From Urechis unicinctus (lineage: Eukaryota > Annelida > Polychaeta > Xenopneusta > Urechidae): a stretch of 64,000 bases of DNA. The stretch lies in assembly GCA_034190875.2 (NCBI GenBank), contig CM067343.1, positions 40,922,616 to 40,986,615 of the forward strand, written 5' to 3'. The stretch's first letter is position 1. The number at the start of each line of letters is the position of its first letter. Both the position numbers and the translations under genes were made by a program. Below, in pieces: positions 16,406-28,040 of the stretch. The notes beneath the pieces are model-generated. The model ran no database searches. It was not told the DNA's origin and saw nothing but the letters and a program-made list of their open reading frames with translations.

Positions 16406-18079
16406 TTATTTCTGTCAGTGTACAATTTTGATCTGAACTATCGAGGCTTAATAATGCTAGGTTGATATAATTCGGAATATCTTGTTTAATAGTACGGTCA
16501 TTGCTGGCTACATTGTTCCACTCATAATTTGACGAATTCAGGTCGTGTAGTTTCTAACAAGTGACAGTAACACATAATATAATTGCATCTACAGAAGCAG
16601 TAATTACTGCAGATTCATCTCATATTAGGGTTAGACGATTAAACCTAAAATAGCCACGAACTATCCTATGACAATGAATAACGTATTTTTTATGGTCTTT
16701 GTGCTATGGCGAACGACCTGCCAGCTGCAAGCCTGCATGATCTAGGCATGGCGGTGTTTTCGCACGTCAAGATTGCAATGATTAGACAACTGTTGTGCGG
16801 CATGTATACTACGAGTTGTTAATTTGATATCAAACGTTCCCATTTTTTTTTTTACGCAATAATATACCACCATGTTGCATGAACGCTCGACTTAACACTC
16901 GTAAGATTATGCAACTTTTGCATGTATGATCATTTGCAGAACAGATACGGCAAATATAGATTTGCACAATATCAACTGCAAGATTGCTTGATATGCAAGG
17001 CGACTAACATGTCACCCTAGACGCAACTAGTACTATTCTACAACTATGTTCTATGAAACCTGCGTTCTCGAATGAACGGACAATGGATGTACTTTTGTGC
17101 CTCCCGAATGATGTACAAAAGTCACATAAGTGGAAGGAACTCCTTGCCATTGTTTAATGAAGTTAACGATTGAATCTGATTGTGAGTGTGTATTGCATCA
17201 ATAAATAATAATGACGCAGGGACACATTAACTACCATGTAATGTACACTGCTTTGACGCCGTATGATGACTGCTAATTATTTGGTTAAGATCAGGAATGC
17301 AAGTTAACAATACTATGCCAAGATGTCGTATGTAAGTTTTCACTACTCATAGTTTGATATCCCAAGACATCAGCCCCCCAATAAAGCGTTCAAGAAAGCA
17401 AGGGAAACCAATGTGTAGTATCGCCGTCTTGAAAACCCGAAAATATCCAATAAACGATTGGTTCGTGTAATACTTTAAGTAGTGTACACTCTACTGGTAA
17501 TATTTTGGTAGCCCATCGAATTTGACAGTTGCTGAAACGCTGAAGTCATTGCGGGGATAACATAGAAATTGTAGGCATAATAATTGAAGTGACAATCAAA
17601 TGGAAATCATGCTAAACAATGCTTAGGCAAGATTATAATGCGACAATAGTGATCATGTACTAGAATATCCAATGCTGCCTAGCAGCTTCCTCGATGTAAA
17701 TGCTTGCCAGTTTGTCAAAGTTGTAGTGATCTTAACTTTCAATATCTAATAATTTTCAAAATAAACACGTCAGAAAATATATCCCGTTATTGATGGTCGG
17801 TATAGTTTGATAAATGTGCAGCATATTTGCATTTATGAGGAACAATATAAAATAGGATAATTTGAATCACCGATTATAGTGAGAACTGATTATTGTAAAA
17901 TTCATCTTACGGCCCAATGCAATTATCTGTTTAGTGGATGGGCTGCGTCGGACGTGAATAATTTGTTGATGAATAGTCGAGTCCTTGTTATTAAACGTTA
18001 TCGACGAAGTGTGTTGAGGCCTGATTAATAGCACAGAACTCTCATCAACTGAATACAGTTTTCGGAAACAAATCACTTG

Positions 18080-18500
18080 CAGGTATTGATTTCAATTATC
18101 AGTCAGAAAACACAACATATTAACAAGTAAATCAGCAACCCATCAGGTGATACATTTGATACGATAGAGCCGCCTTGTTTGGGATCAATACAGTCGAGAG
18201 GGATATCCACATGGATGACTATTCGGAAGTAGGTGGACAAGATACAAATGCAAACGAATATAAGGCATATGACCACCTGCCGATTGACTGGATCAGACCG
18301 TTAGAGCCTCTCGTTCGGGTGAAATCCCCAAACATGAGTTGCAATCTATGGCATACTGGTTGCCCCATTGATGTCGCCTTGGACGATAGTAGGATGCAGT
18401 GGGCCGAGGCTACAGAGTGTCTACAGTATCACTCAATGTTACATTTGACCTGTGTTAAAGACAAGACGTGTGATTCACTCATTGACAGATAAGAAGAAGG
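18080..18500 (+). repeat. Sub-repeat X, copy 2, with a 105-codon frame
   Basis: Second copy of X (see 12160-12480). A + strand open frame at 18175-18492 of mixed, Cys/Asp-containing composition runs through it, but the first copy of X has no corresponding frame. Chance is therefore the simplest explanation. I recognise no domain. Confidence 0.6.
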
Positions 18501-18779
18501 TATTGATGAGACTATTGCAAACTATATAATTGTATAGGGATGATAGTTACTGACCAATGAATCATGACCTTGTACCGCGTGCACAGAATTACCCCTTCGG
18601 TATCTATTGTAATTAATGGGATAAAACTCACAAATCGCTACGGGCAATTAAATTGATTTACAGTGGTCATAAAAAACATGGACATGAGCAATGTGCTCTA
18701 AGATTATTCGTGACTGATATGACATAGCGAATACCTCAACCATTTAATATATACGAAATTTTCATGAGCACTACCCGGG
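18501..18779. other. Spacer, nothing recognised
   Basis: AT-rich spacer between sub-repeat X copy 2 and R4 copy 3; no feature seen. Confidence 0.4.
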
Positions 18780-19055
18780 TAGACTCGAGGGTGGCACAAG
18801 CGTGTTTACCTTTGATGCTGGTCAGCGTGGAGCTATTCTGTTGATGGCTTGGGTGAGAGGTTGATATTAGCCTTTGCTTGCGACCTGCATCCGATCCCAA
18901 AACGAAGATTTTTTTTTCTCGGGCACCTTGATATCATAACGATCGGTTGTATGCCGAATTAATGGATGTATATGAAGGTGGTTTTACAGATGACCGGATA
19001 CTATTACTGGGATGATATTTCTGCCTGTGATCCGTGGAAACACAAAGTTTATATA
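18780..19055 (+). repeat. Sub-repeat R4, copy 3 (outside block A)
   Basis: Contains GCGTGTTTACCTTTGATGCT, GAGCTATTCTGTTGATGGCT, ATCATAACGATCGGTTGTAT, TTAATGGATGTATATGAAGG and GGTGGTTTTACAGATGACCG, then ATTTCTGCCTGTGATCCGTG. It is the copy most like 16.05-16.40 kb and lies beyond the end of block A, so R4 moved or was duplicated on its own. Confidence 0.8.
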
Positions 19056-20400
19056 AGGTTTACTCAATTCATCATTTATTATTCACATTTCTTATTGATA
19101 AACTCTTTATAATCAAATAAATGGATGGTAGAAACATATCCATACGTTAAAGAAACTTGCTGTGTAAGTTCATTGATGCCGGGCTCTTTGAGATATTGCT
19201 TCGAGCTTTTTGTTAAGTAGATCTGTCGTCGCTGATAACATGGTTCAAGTCTTCATCCGGTGAAATCAGTTCGTAAAGGTTAAATCATCACTTACAAGTG
19301 ACATTAATTGATTTCATCATTCGCTGGAATTATATTTGTCAGTGAATTACTCGATTTGAGCTTGCTTGTTGCCATTACTGACGCATTACAAGGTAGACAT
19401 GATTAGAAAATTGTTGTATGACAAATAGTATCACCTATCACAGCGGTAAGTCCGGATTTCTCTGATGATATCAAGCACACCAGATAACCAAGCTGGATAT
19501 ACGAATGTTTTGAATTACAAAATGCTTCTAACTTTCCGCAAGTTATTTTAGTCAGCGACTTCAAGAGCAAATGTTGTGAGGGTATTTCTTGTTTAAGTCC
19601 GAATTCTCTTCTGTAGTGGCTTAAGCTGTTAGCATCTGTACCGTTGTTATGCGTCCCGTACAAAAAATCATCAGTTGTTTGATGAAAATGTCCGATTAAT
19701 GTATGCTCAAACTCTTTCTTCGATGTCGGCATCACACCACGACAATGTACTATGGTATTTATATTATTATTGTTGGATTTAATCAGCACAGCCTTAGCTT
19801 TGTTGGACATTATCTCTGAGAAAATAGGTGTTAATTAGATTTATGCTGTGTATAGATAATTCCATAAATGCTGAAAAACAGGTTAAGTGATGTGATATAT
19901 TGCCTGCGTAATAAGACATTGGAACAACATCTGATGCTGATACGATAATTAAGACATTTCTTTCATGACATATCAGTTGCCTGATGCCCTCCGGTCACAG
20001 CGAGCTCATTGCCGTAGTTGTATTAGTCTATTAGGCCGGGGATAAGCCTCAGTGGTTATTTACTTGACTAGAATGGCGAAATGTGAAGTGTCCGTATCAG
20101 CTGCCCCCCTGGTCATTTTCGCCGCTGATTGAATTCACACTAAAGAATAGCTAACAGCAGCGTCCTGCGCTCGTGCTTTACACTTGTTGTGAATTGTGGG
20201 GCTCAAATCAACCAGAGATGATTTCCTTGACTTGGTGTGAGGACATTAAAGGTCAAACACAAAATAAATTTTGTATGTGGCTAAATAAGCGGCCCATTAT
20301 GATCATTTTATAGCCATACAACTCATTAAAGTATTGAAAATGTATGCAAAGTATGATGGACTATCGATCATATCGCTCGAACTTCCCACTCGGGAAAGGT
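19056..20400. other. Non-coding stretch, nothing recognised
   Basis: A - strand open frame of 135 codons (19403-19810) is the longest non-microsatellite frame here. It has no motif I know, no obvious promoter and no splice context. The rest is AT-rich unannotated DNA. Confidence 0.4.
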
Positions 20401-20417
20401 CGCCTTCCCTCTGTATA

Positions 20418-20425
20418 TGACGTCA
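20418..20425. promoter_or_regulatory. Perfect TGACGTCA palindrome (CRE-like)
   Basis: Matches the full palindromic CRE/ATF site known from animals. It lies about 50 bp upstream of a + strand open frame at 20476-20664. One such site is expected by chance in roughly every 65 kb, so on its own this is weak. Confidence 0.25.
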
Positions 20426-20475
20426 TTCCTGCAACACAACAGAAACACCCGTGACCCATTTTCACAGCGTCTTCA

Positions 20476-20970
20476 ATGATTTTTCACAGCTATGTTTTTG
20501 TGTTCGTTTTTGATAAGATAGCGCTATGCTTTATTGTTGTGCGGTTGGCTGCTAAAACGGAAAACATTCAGATAAGAGATTCTTTGCTTTCCCGTGGAAA
20601 CTCTGACAGAGCTCAACCTTTCACAAAGACGGTACTCTGCCAATGGGGAATTTCGAACCCCTAATTGCGACAAGGAGATGCTGTGTTGAAAGCAATTACA
20701 GTTCCTGTTAAATACAGTGAGTATCAAATGACCACATCAGCAAACAAGCAAACATCAGTCAATACAAACTTGTATTCAATAAACATTTGCATTCGCATAT
20801 GGTATAGTCCAATTTGCTGTTTGCTTTCAGATTACATCCACAGGCGTATTGCTAAGGCTATGAAACTCCGCGAAAATTTTCCCAGCTACTCGAAATCTAC
20901 AGACCTTGATGATAAGGCTGTTTCTCTCCTTAGAGCAGAAAGTCTCCCTAAGGTCCATCCCTGGGTATAA
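20476..20970 (+). other. Weak candidate for two exons of an unknown gene
   Basis: Two in-phase open stretches, 20476-20664 and 20665-20970, separated by a single TAA. Inside the second there is a donor-like ACAGTGAGTAT near 20714-20724 and a pyrimidine-rich acceptor-like TTTGCTGTTTGCTTTCAG ending near 20830. Downstream the frame is charged and of normal protein-like composition (ending LPKVHPWV) to a TAA at 20968-20970. No domain is recognised. The combination may be chance; I list it as the only stretch with any exon-like context in 64 kb. Confidence 0.15.
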
Positions 20971-22257
20971 AATCGTGCCTGGAAACTTCGATGACATACC
21001 TATTAAGGCAGTTGGATAGAAGTTATTGGATGGTCTGTGATGCAGCTATTATCTACCATATACTCGCGCATATTTTTTATGTGAAAGGCATCACTTTGTC
21101 TCTATTTCTGTAGCCATTGGGACACAGTCACTGCACACACAGTCGTGATCTACGACACGCGTCATGGTCATGTCTGGAGCCGATACGTCATACTCATTAT
21201 TCCGTGAGTCTAATGGGCTCACTCTGATAACTTAATCGAGTGGTGAATCAAAGTCTTCGTCTGACGATGACTTAATTTACAAAATGGCGCGGCCTGTTCG
21301 AAAATTATCAACGCTGACCAAAAGTTGCTATCATACCAAAGGCAGACAGATAAGTGTTATATGAATGACGTCACTTTGTCCGCCGTCTGGTGGCGGAATG
21401 ATGCAAAATGGCTTGAGAGAGTTTAGCAAAGTCCGTTCGAAAAAGAAATTTAATATCTAATTTTATACCTGTTGCAAATGGTCGATTGTTATTAAAACAC
21501 ACCTACTGCTTAGTTCAAATATGAGTTTTCATTCCCAGTTGCCTTCATGATATCGTAAAAAACATTGGCGTTGACCTTTAAGCAACTATAGAATGAATGT
21601 TCTTCTAATATCGTGATGACTATTATACAACCGCAACTAGTTATTCACCGTTCTAATCACGCCAAGCTCTCTTAGCCAATGTGAATAGCGGTTGTGACAG
21701 AATGGTCAATCAATTCGGCCTAAAGTAGGCATGGCGTGTTAATTAACAGGTTTCATGGGCAACCTCATATTGCACGGCATCTATTATGAAGGTTTGTATT
21801 TATTGTTGGCAAAATCAATGATGGCTGATACAGTAGAGACAGGCCCATGCATTTTTGGTTGTCATATGGAAGAACAGCAGTTTGCCTTATTTGCCATGCA
21901 GCACCCGCATGATAGTAATATATAACGGTTAAATGTCACCAGGACTGAACCCTGTCGGCCTGCAATGCCGACGCTTGAATTCACACTATATCATATTGAT
22001 AATGTATTCTTCTTTTTCTGCTAATCTTGTAACTTTCAGAACACCGATTTACCAGCCTGTAGGGTATAAAGTGAGCATTTGCGTAACATATTGTTTCAAG
22101 TTAGAACGCGAGTTTGATACGTTCGCATAGGCCTTACCGTTAATGTAAAACTTAACTTTCATGGTAGGTAGTTCCATGGCAGTATGTTTTAAATCTAAAT
22201 GTGTTGATGGAGTTTTCGCCACCAGCTGTATCCAATAATACGCGGTAGAAGAAGCTC
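20971..22257. other. Non-coding stretch, includes a second CRE-like site
   Basis: Holds a second perfect TGACGTCA at 21366-21373 and a short GC-richer inverted word around 21379-21396 (CCGCCGTCTGGTGGCGG). No gene is recognised. A + strand frame of 65 codons at 21933-22130 has no motif. Confidence 0.35.
21366..21373. promoter_or_regulatory. Second perfect TGACGTCA palindrome
   Basis: Identical 8-mer to that at 20418-20425, about 950 bp downstream. No transcript start can be defined. Confidence 0.25.
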
Positions 22258-25200
22258 ATGTTACGTCATACATCAGCGATCAGTGTTCGGACAAGTTATT
22301 GAGGTCACATGATTTAATTTTCCAGATGACTGCATGCTATTACAGAGTTGTTGTTTATATCGATTCTCACATGAACACTTTGCATATTATAGTTGCATCA
22401 CAGGCGCACACTCAATAGAATGCTACTTTCAGGCCGATTACCATAAACGGTTATCAATTGGTTACGAACATGGCAAATTGCGGATTCGCACGCATTACTT
22501 GCAGCTAGATTTCAGCCGGTTGGGATGATGAATGGAGGGTTTGATATTAACGTAGTAAATATTATAACTAACAGGCGTAATTTACGTAGTGATCGTGCAT
22601 ATCAAAAACACAGAGTAGCATTTATTACAGCCATCAGCCCCCGCAAACCGATATGTATGGATGGATGTATGTACGTACGTATGTCTGGATATATGTTTGC
22701 ATGTTTGTATGTATGAATGTTCGTATATAAGTATGTATGTACGTATGTATTTTTGTATGTATGAATGAATTTTTGTATGTATGTATATACGAACGTATGA
22801 ATTAATGTATGTCCGTGTATGCATGCATGTTTCCGTTTGTTTTGGAGGGGTTGCGTTAAAGTTTGACGGTATATTCGAAGAATTGGTCCGAGAGTTTTAT
22901 TTTGGAATGTACAGAATCATCTCTATGTATTTTGTTGCTAGGAAATAGTCTTAGGAGCGAGCAGGTCCTTACTTGTACTGCGGTATGTACATTTTAAGTT
23001 TTATATATGGGATGCACGTAACCTTTGGGGTTAATCATGTTGTTGGAGGTGCGTTTTACACTGTGCAGCCACACAAACTTTGAAATGATTTCGCTATGTT
23101 AATTCATGGGGATGACATTGATGCTTGGGCAGCACCCCTTTTAATGGCACTATTTACTTTGGCTTAATCCATTAGTTATATAGTTTTATCAGTTTCAGTG
23201 CAGCTGGGAATGTAGCATGACGTAGTCTGTGATTTAGTAACCCTCCTGAGTTTTTAATGCAAATTGCATGCGAAGGCTATCCTTACATGACAAACAAGGA
23301 TCGTTGTTATTAGTATTGCTTCGCAGAGTAACCTGCAAATATTAGTTAGAGAAATAAGCTTAAATGAATCTCTGGGATTATAAGTTGCTTTTAACGATGA
23401 CGTGATATCGCGACGTCAATGTATAGCAAGTTATGATATTCTAAGTGAATATTATTATGTTTTTCGCTACATCAATTATAACATATGATATCAGAGGGTC
23501 ACGCACTCATCTAGCCGCCCTAAACCAAGAAAATCTACACCGTAGTATCAATACTATTGTTGAAACACCAATTGAACTTCATTTTCATTTTATTATTGCT
23601 TGTAATGTCACGATAGCACAGATAATCATTTGGCCCATTGCATAAACACCTACCACGTAGGTGAAAAATATCATATTAATCATCAGTAGATGATTCATAT
23701 GTTTACCACATCAAATGGTTCAGAATCAGATGAGTAGCCGTGCGAAACTAACCAGACTACCTGCAGCACAACACGATATATCAGAATATAACGTTGTTGT
23801 GGTTCAATCATATTCAAGTGAATTATGGCTAAGGCAAGACGGCAATATTTGTGGGTGAAATTAGCGTTGATAGTCTAAATGTGAAAGTAGATATGTAATG
23901 ATACATATTACTTGAACCCCTAGGCTTCTTTTCAGCCACATCTGTAAACAACAAAATTAGGTAATCTGAAACGTGTACTGCTAAACCTTACTTGGCGTTC
24001 CACAGTAACTCAAAAGACGAACTGTGGTGTGTCGCTAAATGCCCACTCTAAATCATCTAATACCTATATCGTATTTACCCCCGCTTATTCCGCGTTGAGC
24101 AATATTTACACGGCCGAGTTGGCATATATCATTCAAATCGCTTGATACATTATGCACATACGAAGTAGCTAAATGTACGAGCATGGACCTATGTACACCG
24201 CAAATGGACCCCAGGGGTAAGTAGCGCTAGCGTTATGTAGAGAAGTAACAGATACTCATCAATTATGAGCTTAGACACTATCGCTACTTATTAGATTGGA
24301 GTGTTCAGGTATTTTAAAGCAATAGCGTGATTTGTATATCACCTATGTTACGGACAGGTAGAGTATTCACCGATTGACAGATATCAGAGTGACCATAGCG
24401 CATGGCGGGTAAAGATGGCTAAATATACTACCCAGTTCCCTTTAAAGGAACATTCCGAGTTCATCTGCGAAATGTTTCAAATAAGCAGTGTTACCTTTAT
24501 AAAATATTTGTGTGAATACTGTACTATTGACCTGAGTTGTAGAAATGAATGCACATCTTGACATATCTTTGCCAAGGTACGTGTTTATTGTTGGCTAGTG
24601 CGGCCAATGACTCCAGGCATATTGGGGTCGTTTTGTCTTTGCATTGTTGCACCGGTGCATAAATCAGTGGATATTAGAAATTGAGCCCAAATTCACGCAG
24701 CGAAATCCATTGTGTATGTCATGCAAATACAATGCTTGTAAATCAAAAAGTTACATAACCACGATGGAAGAGAAAACGGCCAAGAATAAATGTAACATCC
24801 AAATTAATCAATATTATAAAGAATATCTTTATGTACCATATTGGATAAATGCAACGAATAATTGCTTTTCGAACGCAATTATATATCTATGTTACACGAA
24901 CGTTATACCACGGGGTGGGGTGGGGCTATCACTACTTAACATCGATGGAATATGTAACTTTACATTCATTAACTTTTGCACAATATTGATTCCAAGATTG
25001 CTTGCGATATACAACGATTATCATATCATCCATGACATAAACTTGACATGACAAATATGTGTTATTTTAACAGAACAAATATCGGACGATAACGATATTC
25101 GGATACATTTTCTAAGCTTTAACTTATTATCGGTAAGACTAGGAGTCATTGCACATATCAAATCAGTATATCGTATTCTAGTCATACTATGTGCGAAACG

Positions 25201-28040
25201 GACTCTCGGATGGTTCCACAGAATTGTGCCCCAGCAACCCACAACTACGCTCGCTAGTTTTACACTCTATTTGCATATCGCGTATCATCGTCGTTCAAAT
25301 CAACCATCATCCACTCCCTTGATGACTTTGCCTGAGCTTACTACCGATAATGCTCGTAGAATAAGGCGAAACGTATGATAGCTCGCCTTGATCTAGTGCC
25401 TGATACGTAGGATACAGTAAATTCATTACAGTGCTATCGATGGATTGGTATTTTTCCTCTTGGCGACGATATTTCAACTGTCTCCGAGGTCAGAACTTGT
25501 CATACAAGCAAAAATTTGTGATCAATAAATTAGGGCAACTTACATTTAAGCTAACACATATATTTATTTTAAAAAACTGACAGAAAAACATCGCGCATAT
25601 TTCAGCGTTTGAAGAAGTTTCGCAATTGTATTTGCACCGTAGGAGCCAATAAAAACGGAGGAGATATTGATTAGTGTACCTTTTCAATTAACGGTCATAA
25701 ATACAATCTCCTGTGTCTGCATATCAATTAAAGTGAAGCAAGAGTGATGCATTTTTGCATAAAAATGTCATGTAATTTGATTCTTACAATAACTGGGTAA
25801 ATGCATGGTAAAATACATAATATTATGATTGAGCAAACCAAATATACCGCTGCTTGCAAACAAGACTCTCATTCGATGCAGCATCTTTACCATCAGATGC
25901 ACAAAGTGATCCGATCGACAATAATCTTCGATGTTCCTTTGGCCAGAGATTCAGCATTTCAAACAATATTTAATCAAGCAAATGCATTCTGATTAAATGG
26001 AAATCGGCGATTACAGTGACCACACAATCTCATAGAACCGGCATGAACTCGAGAAATTCATCTTTGTGCTAGTATGCTGATACGTACAGAATCCACATAA
26101 ATCGTTTCATGGATGTTTACTGCAGATTGGATTTGCTCATTTGTATAGCTGACGTTTTCGTTGCCGGTTGCATGGCGCTGGCTGGAAACTAAAATTGCCT
26201 TGGAATGAATCGTATTTCAAAAAGTGTTCTGGTGACAAAATGGAAAACAGGAAAAGAAATACGGATAACAGCAAATATAACTGTTTTTATGTCGGGAAGG
26301 GGGGTTGGTAAAGCGTCGAATTTCCATACATTTCACTTGGGTATAATAAGGTTATTGCGATCACAGAATGGGTTATATATAACGTCTGCTCAATTAACGA
26401 ACGTAACAAGATTTGCTGCAAATTAGTCGGTGATGTTTGTTATACAAATTTACAAAGAAGACCAGTTTGAATTCGAGTAATTGAGTAACTCGTTTGATCC
26501 CATTAGGATATTGGCAGATCACTTCCTCTAACAACTATATTGTTAACTCTCATGCATGTTGTACTGTGACTATTTTTGCCTGGCTATTCAATGAGAGAGT
26601 GTATCAGTTAATGAGGCGTAAAATTCTACTTAATGCAGATGTTATATACGATTAATAGGACTGAATATTTACAACAAATCAATTCTCCTCATGCATTACC
26701 GTATCGAAAATACAGAAATGACATAAGTAAGACATGGCAAGCTATAAAAATTAAAACATGGATCCTGGTGCGTTTATAATAATTCATTTTGAAGAGCGTA
26801 AAATCCAAAAAGAGCTCCAAACCGCTATCGTCATCAATAACCTCCTGGCATGTACATAACAGCATGGTGCATGAGAGGGGTGTTGTGGTTTTGTGGTCAT
26901 ATAATGAATGCCTAGTTAGGATGGTTGCTTCCACATCTTGATTGTGCTGCGATTGTCTATCAACATATTTTATTCCGGATCTATCAACATATCCCGGATC
27001 TTGCATATGTTGTGGATGAGAAGTTTTACGGATGGGTGAGATGTGTGCTGCCATCGAGACATGGTGGTCCATCATGACCCCGATGTTGGTGACAGTAGAA
27101 GTGGGTGTTAGTTGGATATTGCTGCATTTAAAGATTCACCTGTTATTGATTTTAGCCCTCGGTACATTATAGCCTTTTGCATACGCCTGTGTGTCGCCTT
27201 GTACAGATAAATGGACTGGAAGAATAAATCATTTGTATATGCTTCACGTGTCAAAATCACGACAAATCGGCATTGGATGTACAATGCCATTGCACAATTC
27301 ATGCAATCATGTCTAATGTTATTGTTTCGCTTCACACGATGCCTGAAACATGCCAGTCCCAGTATCAGAGTATACCACCGTCACAGAATACTTGCGCGTC
27401 TTCCTGACTTAATTTTGCGGACGGCTGTATGCGATGGATGAGATAATGTTTATACCATTTGTCATGCGACTAAAGAGAACCACAAAGTGCGTTATCATTT
27501 GCTTAAATTATACCGGCACTTATATATATTTGTTGCGTCAATAGAATATAATGCACACTGCTATAACGCCGCAAGATGACTGGTAAGAATTATTCAATGA
27601 TCATGAATGCAAGTAAACAATACTATGCCAAGACGTCGAGTTTTTACCACTCATCGATTAATAACAAGGAACCAGCTACGAATTAAGCGTTCTACAAAAC
27701 TAGGAAAACCATCTTAACTATAGTCAACAATTAATTGAAATCCATGATATTCCGATTTTTTTAAATGGGCTCGAGTATCGTCGTAAGTTGGTTATATTCT
27801 ACTCATAATATTTTGGTTTTCCATCGTATTTGACAGATGTTGAAAAGCTGAAGTCACGGCGGTGCTGACATAGGGATTGCAGGTATGATAATTGACTAAG
27901 TTATTAAAATGAAATCATGCTAAACAATGCTTACGCAACGTAGGAATCAGATATAATCAATTACGTACTCAAATATCCAATGATGCAAAGCATAGAGCAT
28001 ATTATTGCGCATTCGACCAAGTTAAAGTGATCTTAATTTT
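22258..28040 (+). repeat. Block A, copy 2 (gapped)
   Basis: Collinear with copy 1 but with large gaps. 22.26-22.65 kb matches 11.07-11.36 kb; 24.0-24.33 kb matches 11.40-11.70 kb; 24.60-24.70 kb (TTTGCATTGTTGCAC) matches 13.65 kb; 24.95-25.23 kb matches 16.93 kb and 60.7-60.99 kb (GGTTCCACAGAATTGTGCCC against GGTTCCGCAGAATCACGTCC); 27.30-28.03 kb matches 17.2-17.76 kb and 63.36-63.99 kb (ACCATTTGTCATGCGACTAA is kept exactly at 27458 and 63489). Open frames inside it, including the 135-codon frame at 24644-25051 and the 128-codon frame at 26689-27075, are not kept in the other copies. Confidence 0.8.
22648..22830. repeat. Degenerate (ATGT)n tetranucleotide microsatellite
   Basis: About 180 bp of ATGTATGT-like words with many variants (GTACGTAC, ATGAATGT, GTTTGTAT). 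It lies inside block A copy 2 at a point where copy 1 has no such tract, so it is probably an expansion within this copy. Confidence 0.9.

Larger units (their letters stand above)
11075..18060 (+). repeat. Block A, copy 1 (large diverged non-coding repeat)
   Basis: A ~7 kb stretch whose text recurs, in the same order and orientation, in 22.26-28.04 kb and 53.2-64.0 kb. Examples: GTTCGGACAAGTTATT...TGCATGCTATTAC at 11091 matches 22282; AATAACGCTAGCGTTATG near 11605 matches 24228; TCGTAGATCTGCATTA near 12568 matches 53265; CTGCCCGAGGAAAATAGGGT near 13538 matches 54692; CAAGAGCCTCGAGTGCCTAA near 15543 matches 56967; CCTAAAATAGCCACGAACTA near 16645 matches 60398; GAAATCATGCTAAACAATGC near 17603 matches 27912. 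No open frame is conserved between copies. Copies differ by many substitutions and by indels of tens to thousands of bases, so they are old. I cannot assign it to a known element class. Confidence 0.85.

Noticed and set aside
19403-19810. 135-codon - strand open frame
   Set aside because: No recognised motif and nothing around it suggests promoter, splicing or polyadenylation. Kept only as a note in the region entry.
20640-20665. GGGGAATTTCGAACCCC, which looks like a tRNA T-arm
   Set aside because: A short hairpin only. There is no D-arm A box upstream on either strand and no cloverleaf.
24644-25051. 135-codon + strand open frame
   Set aside because: It lies in block A copy 2; the corresponding text in copies 1 and 3 has no matching frame and the composition is that of the repeat. 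No domain recognised.
26689-27075. 128-codon - strand open frame
   Set aside because: No motif, no gene context, inside a repeat block. A frame of this length is plausible by chance in 64 kb read six ways.
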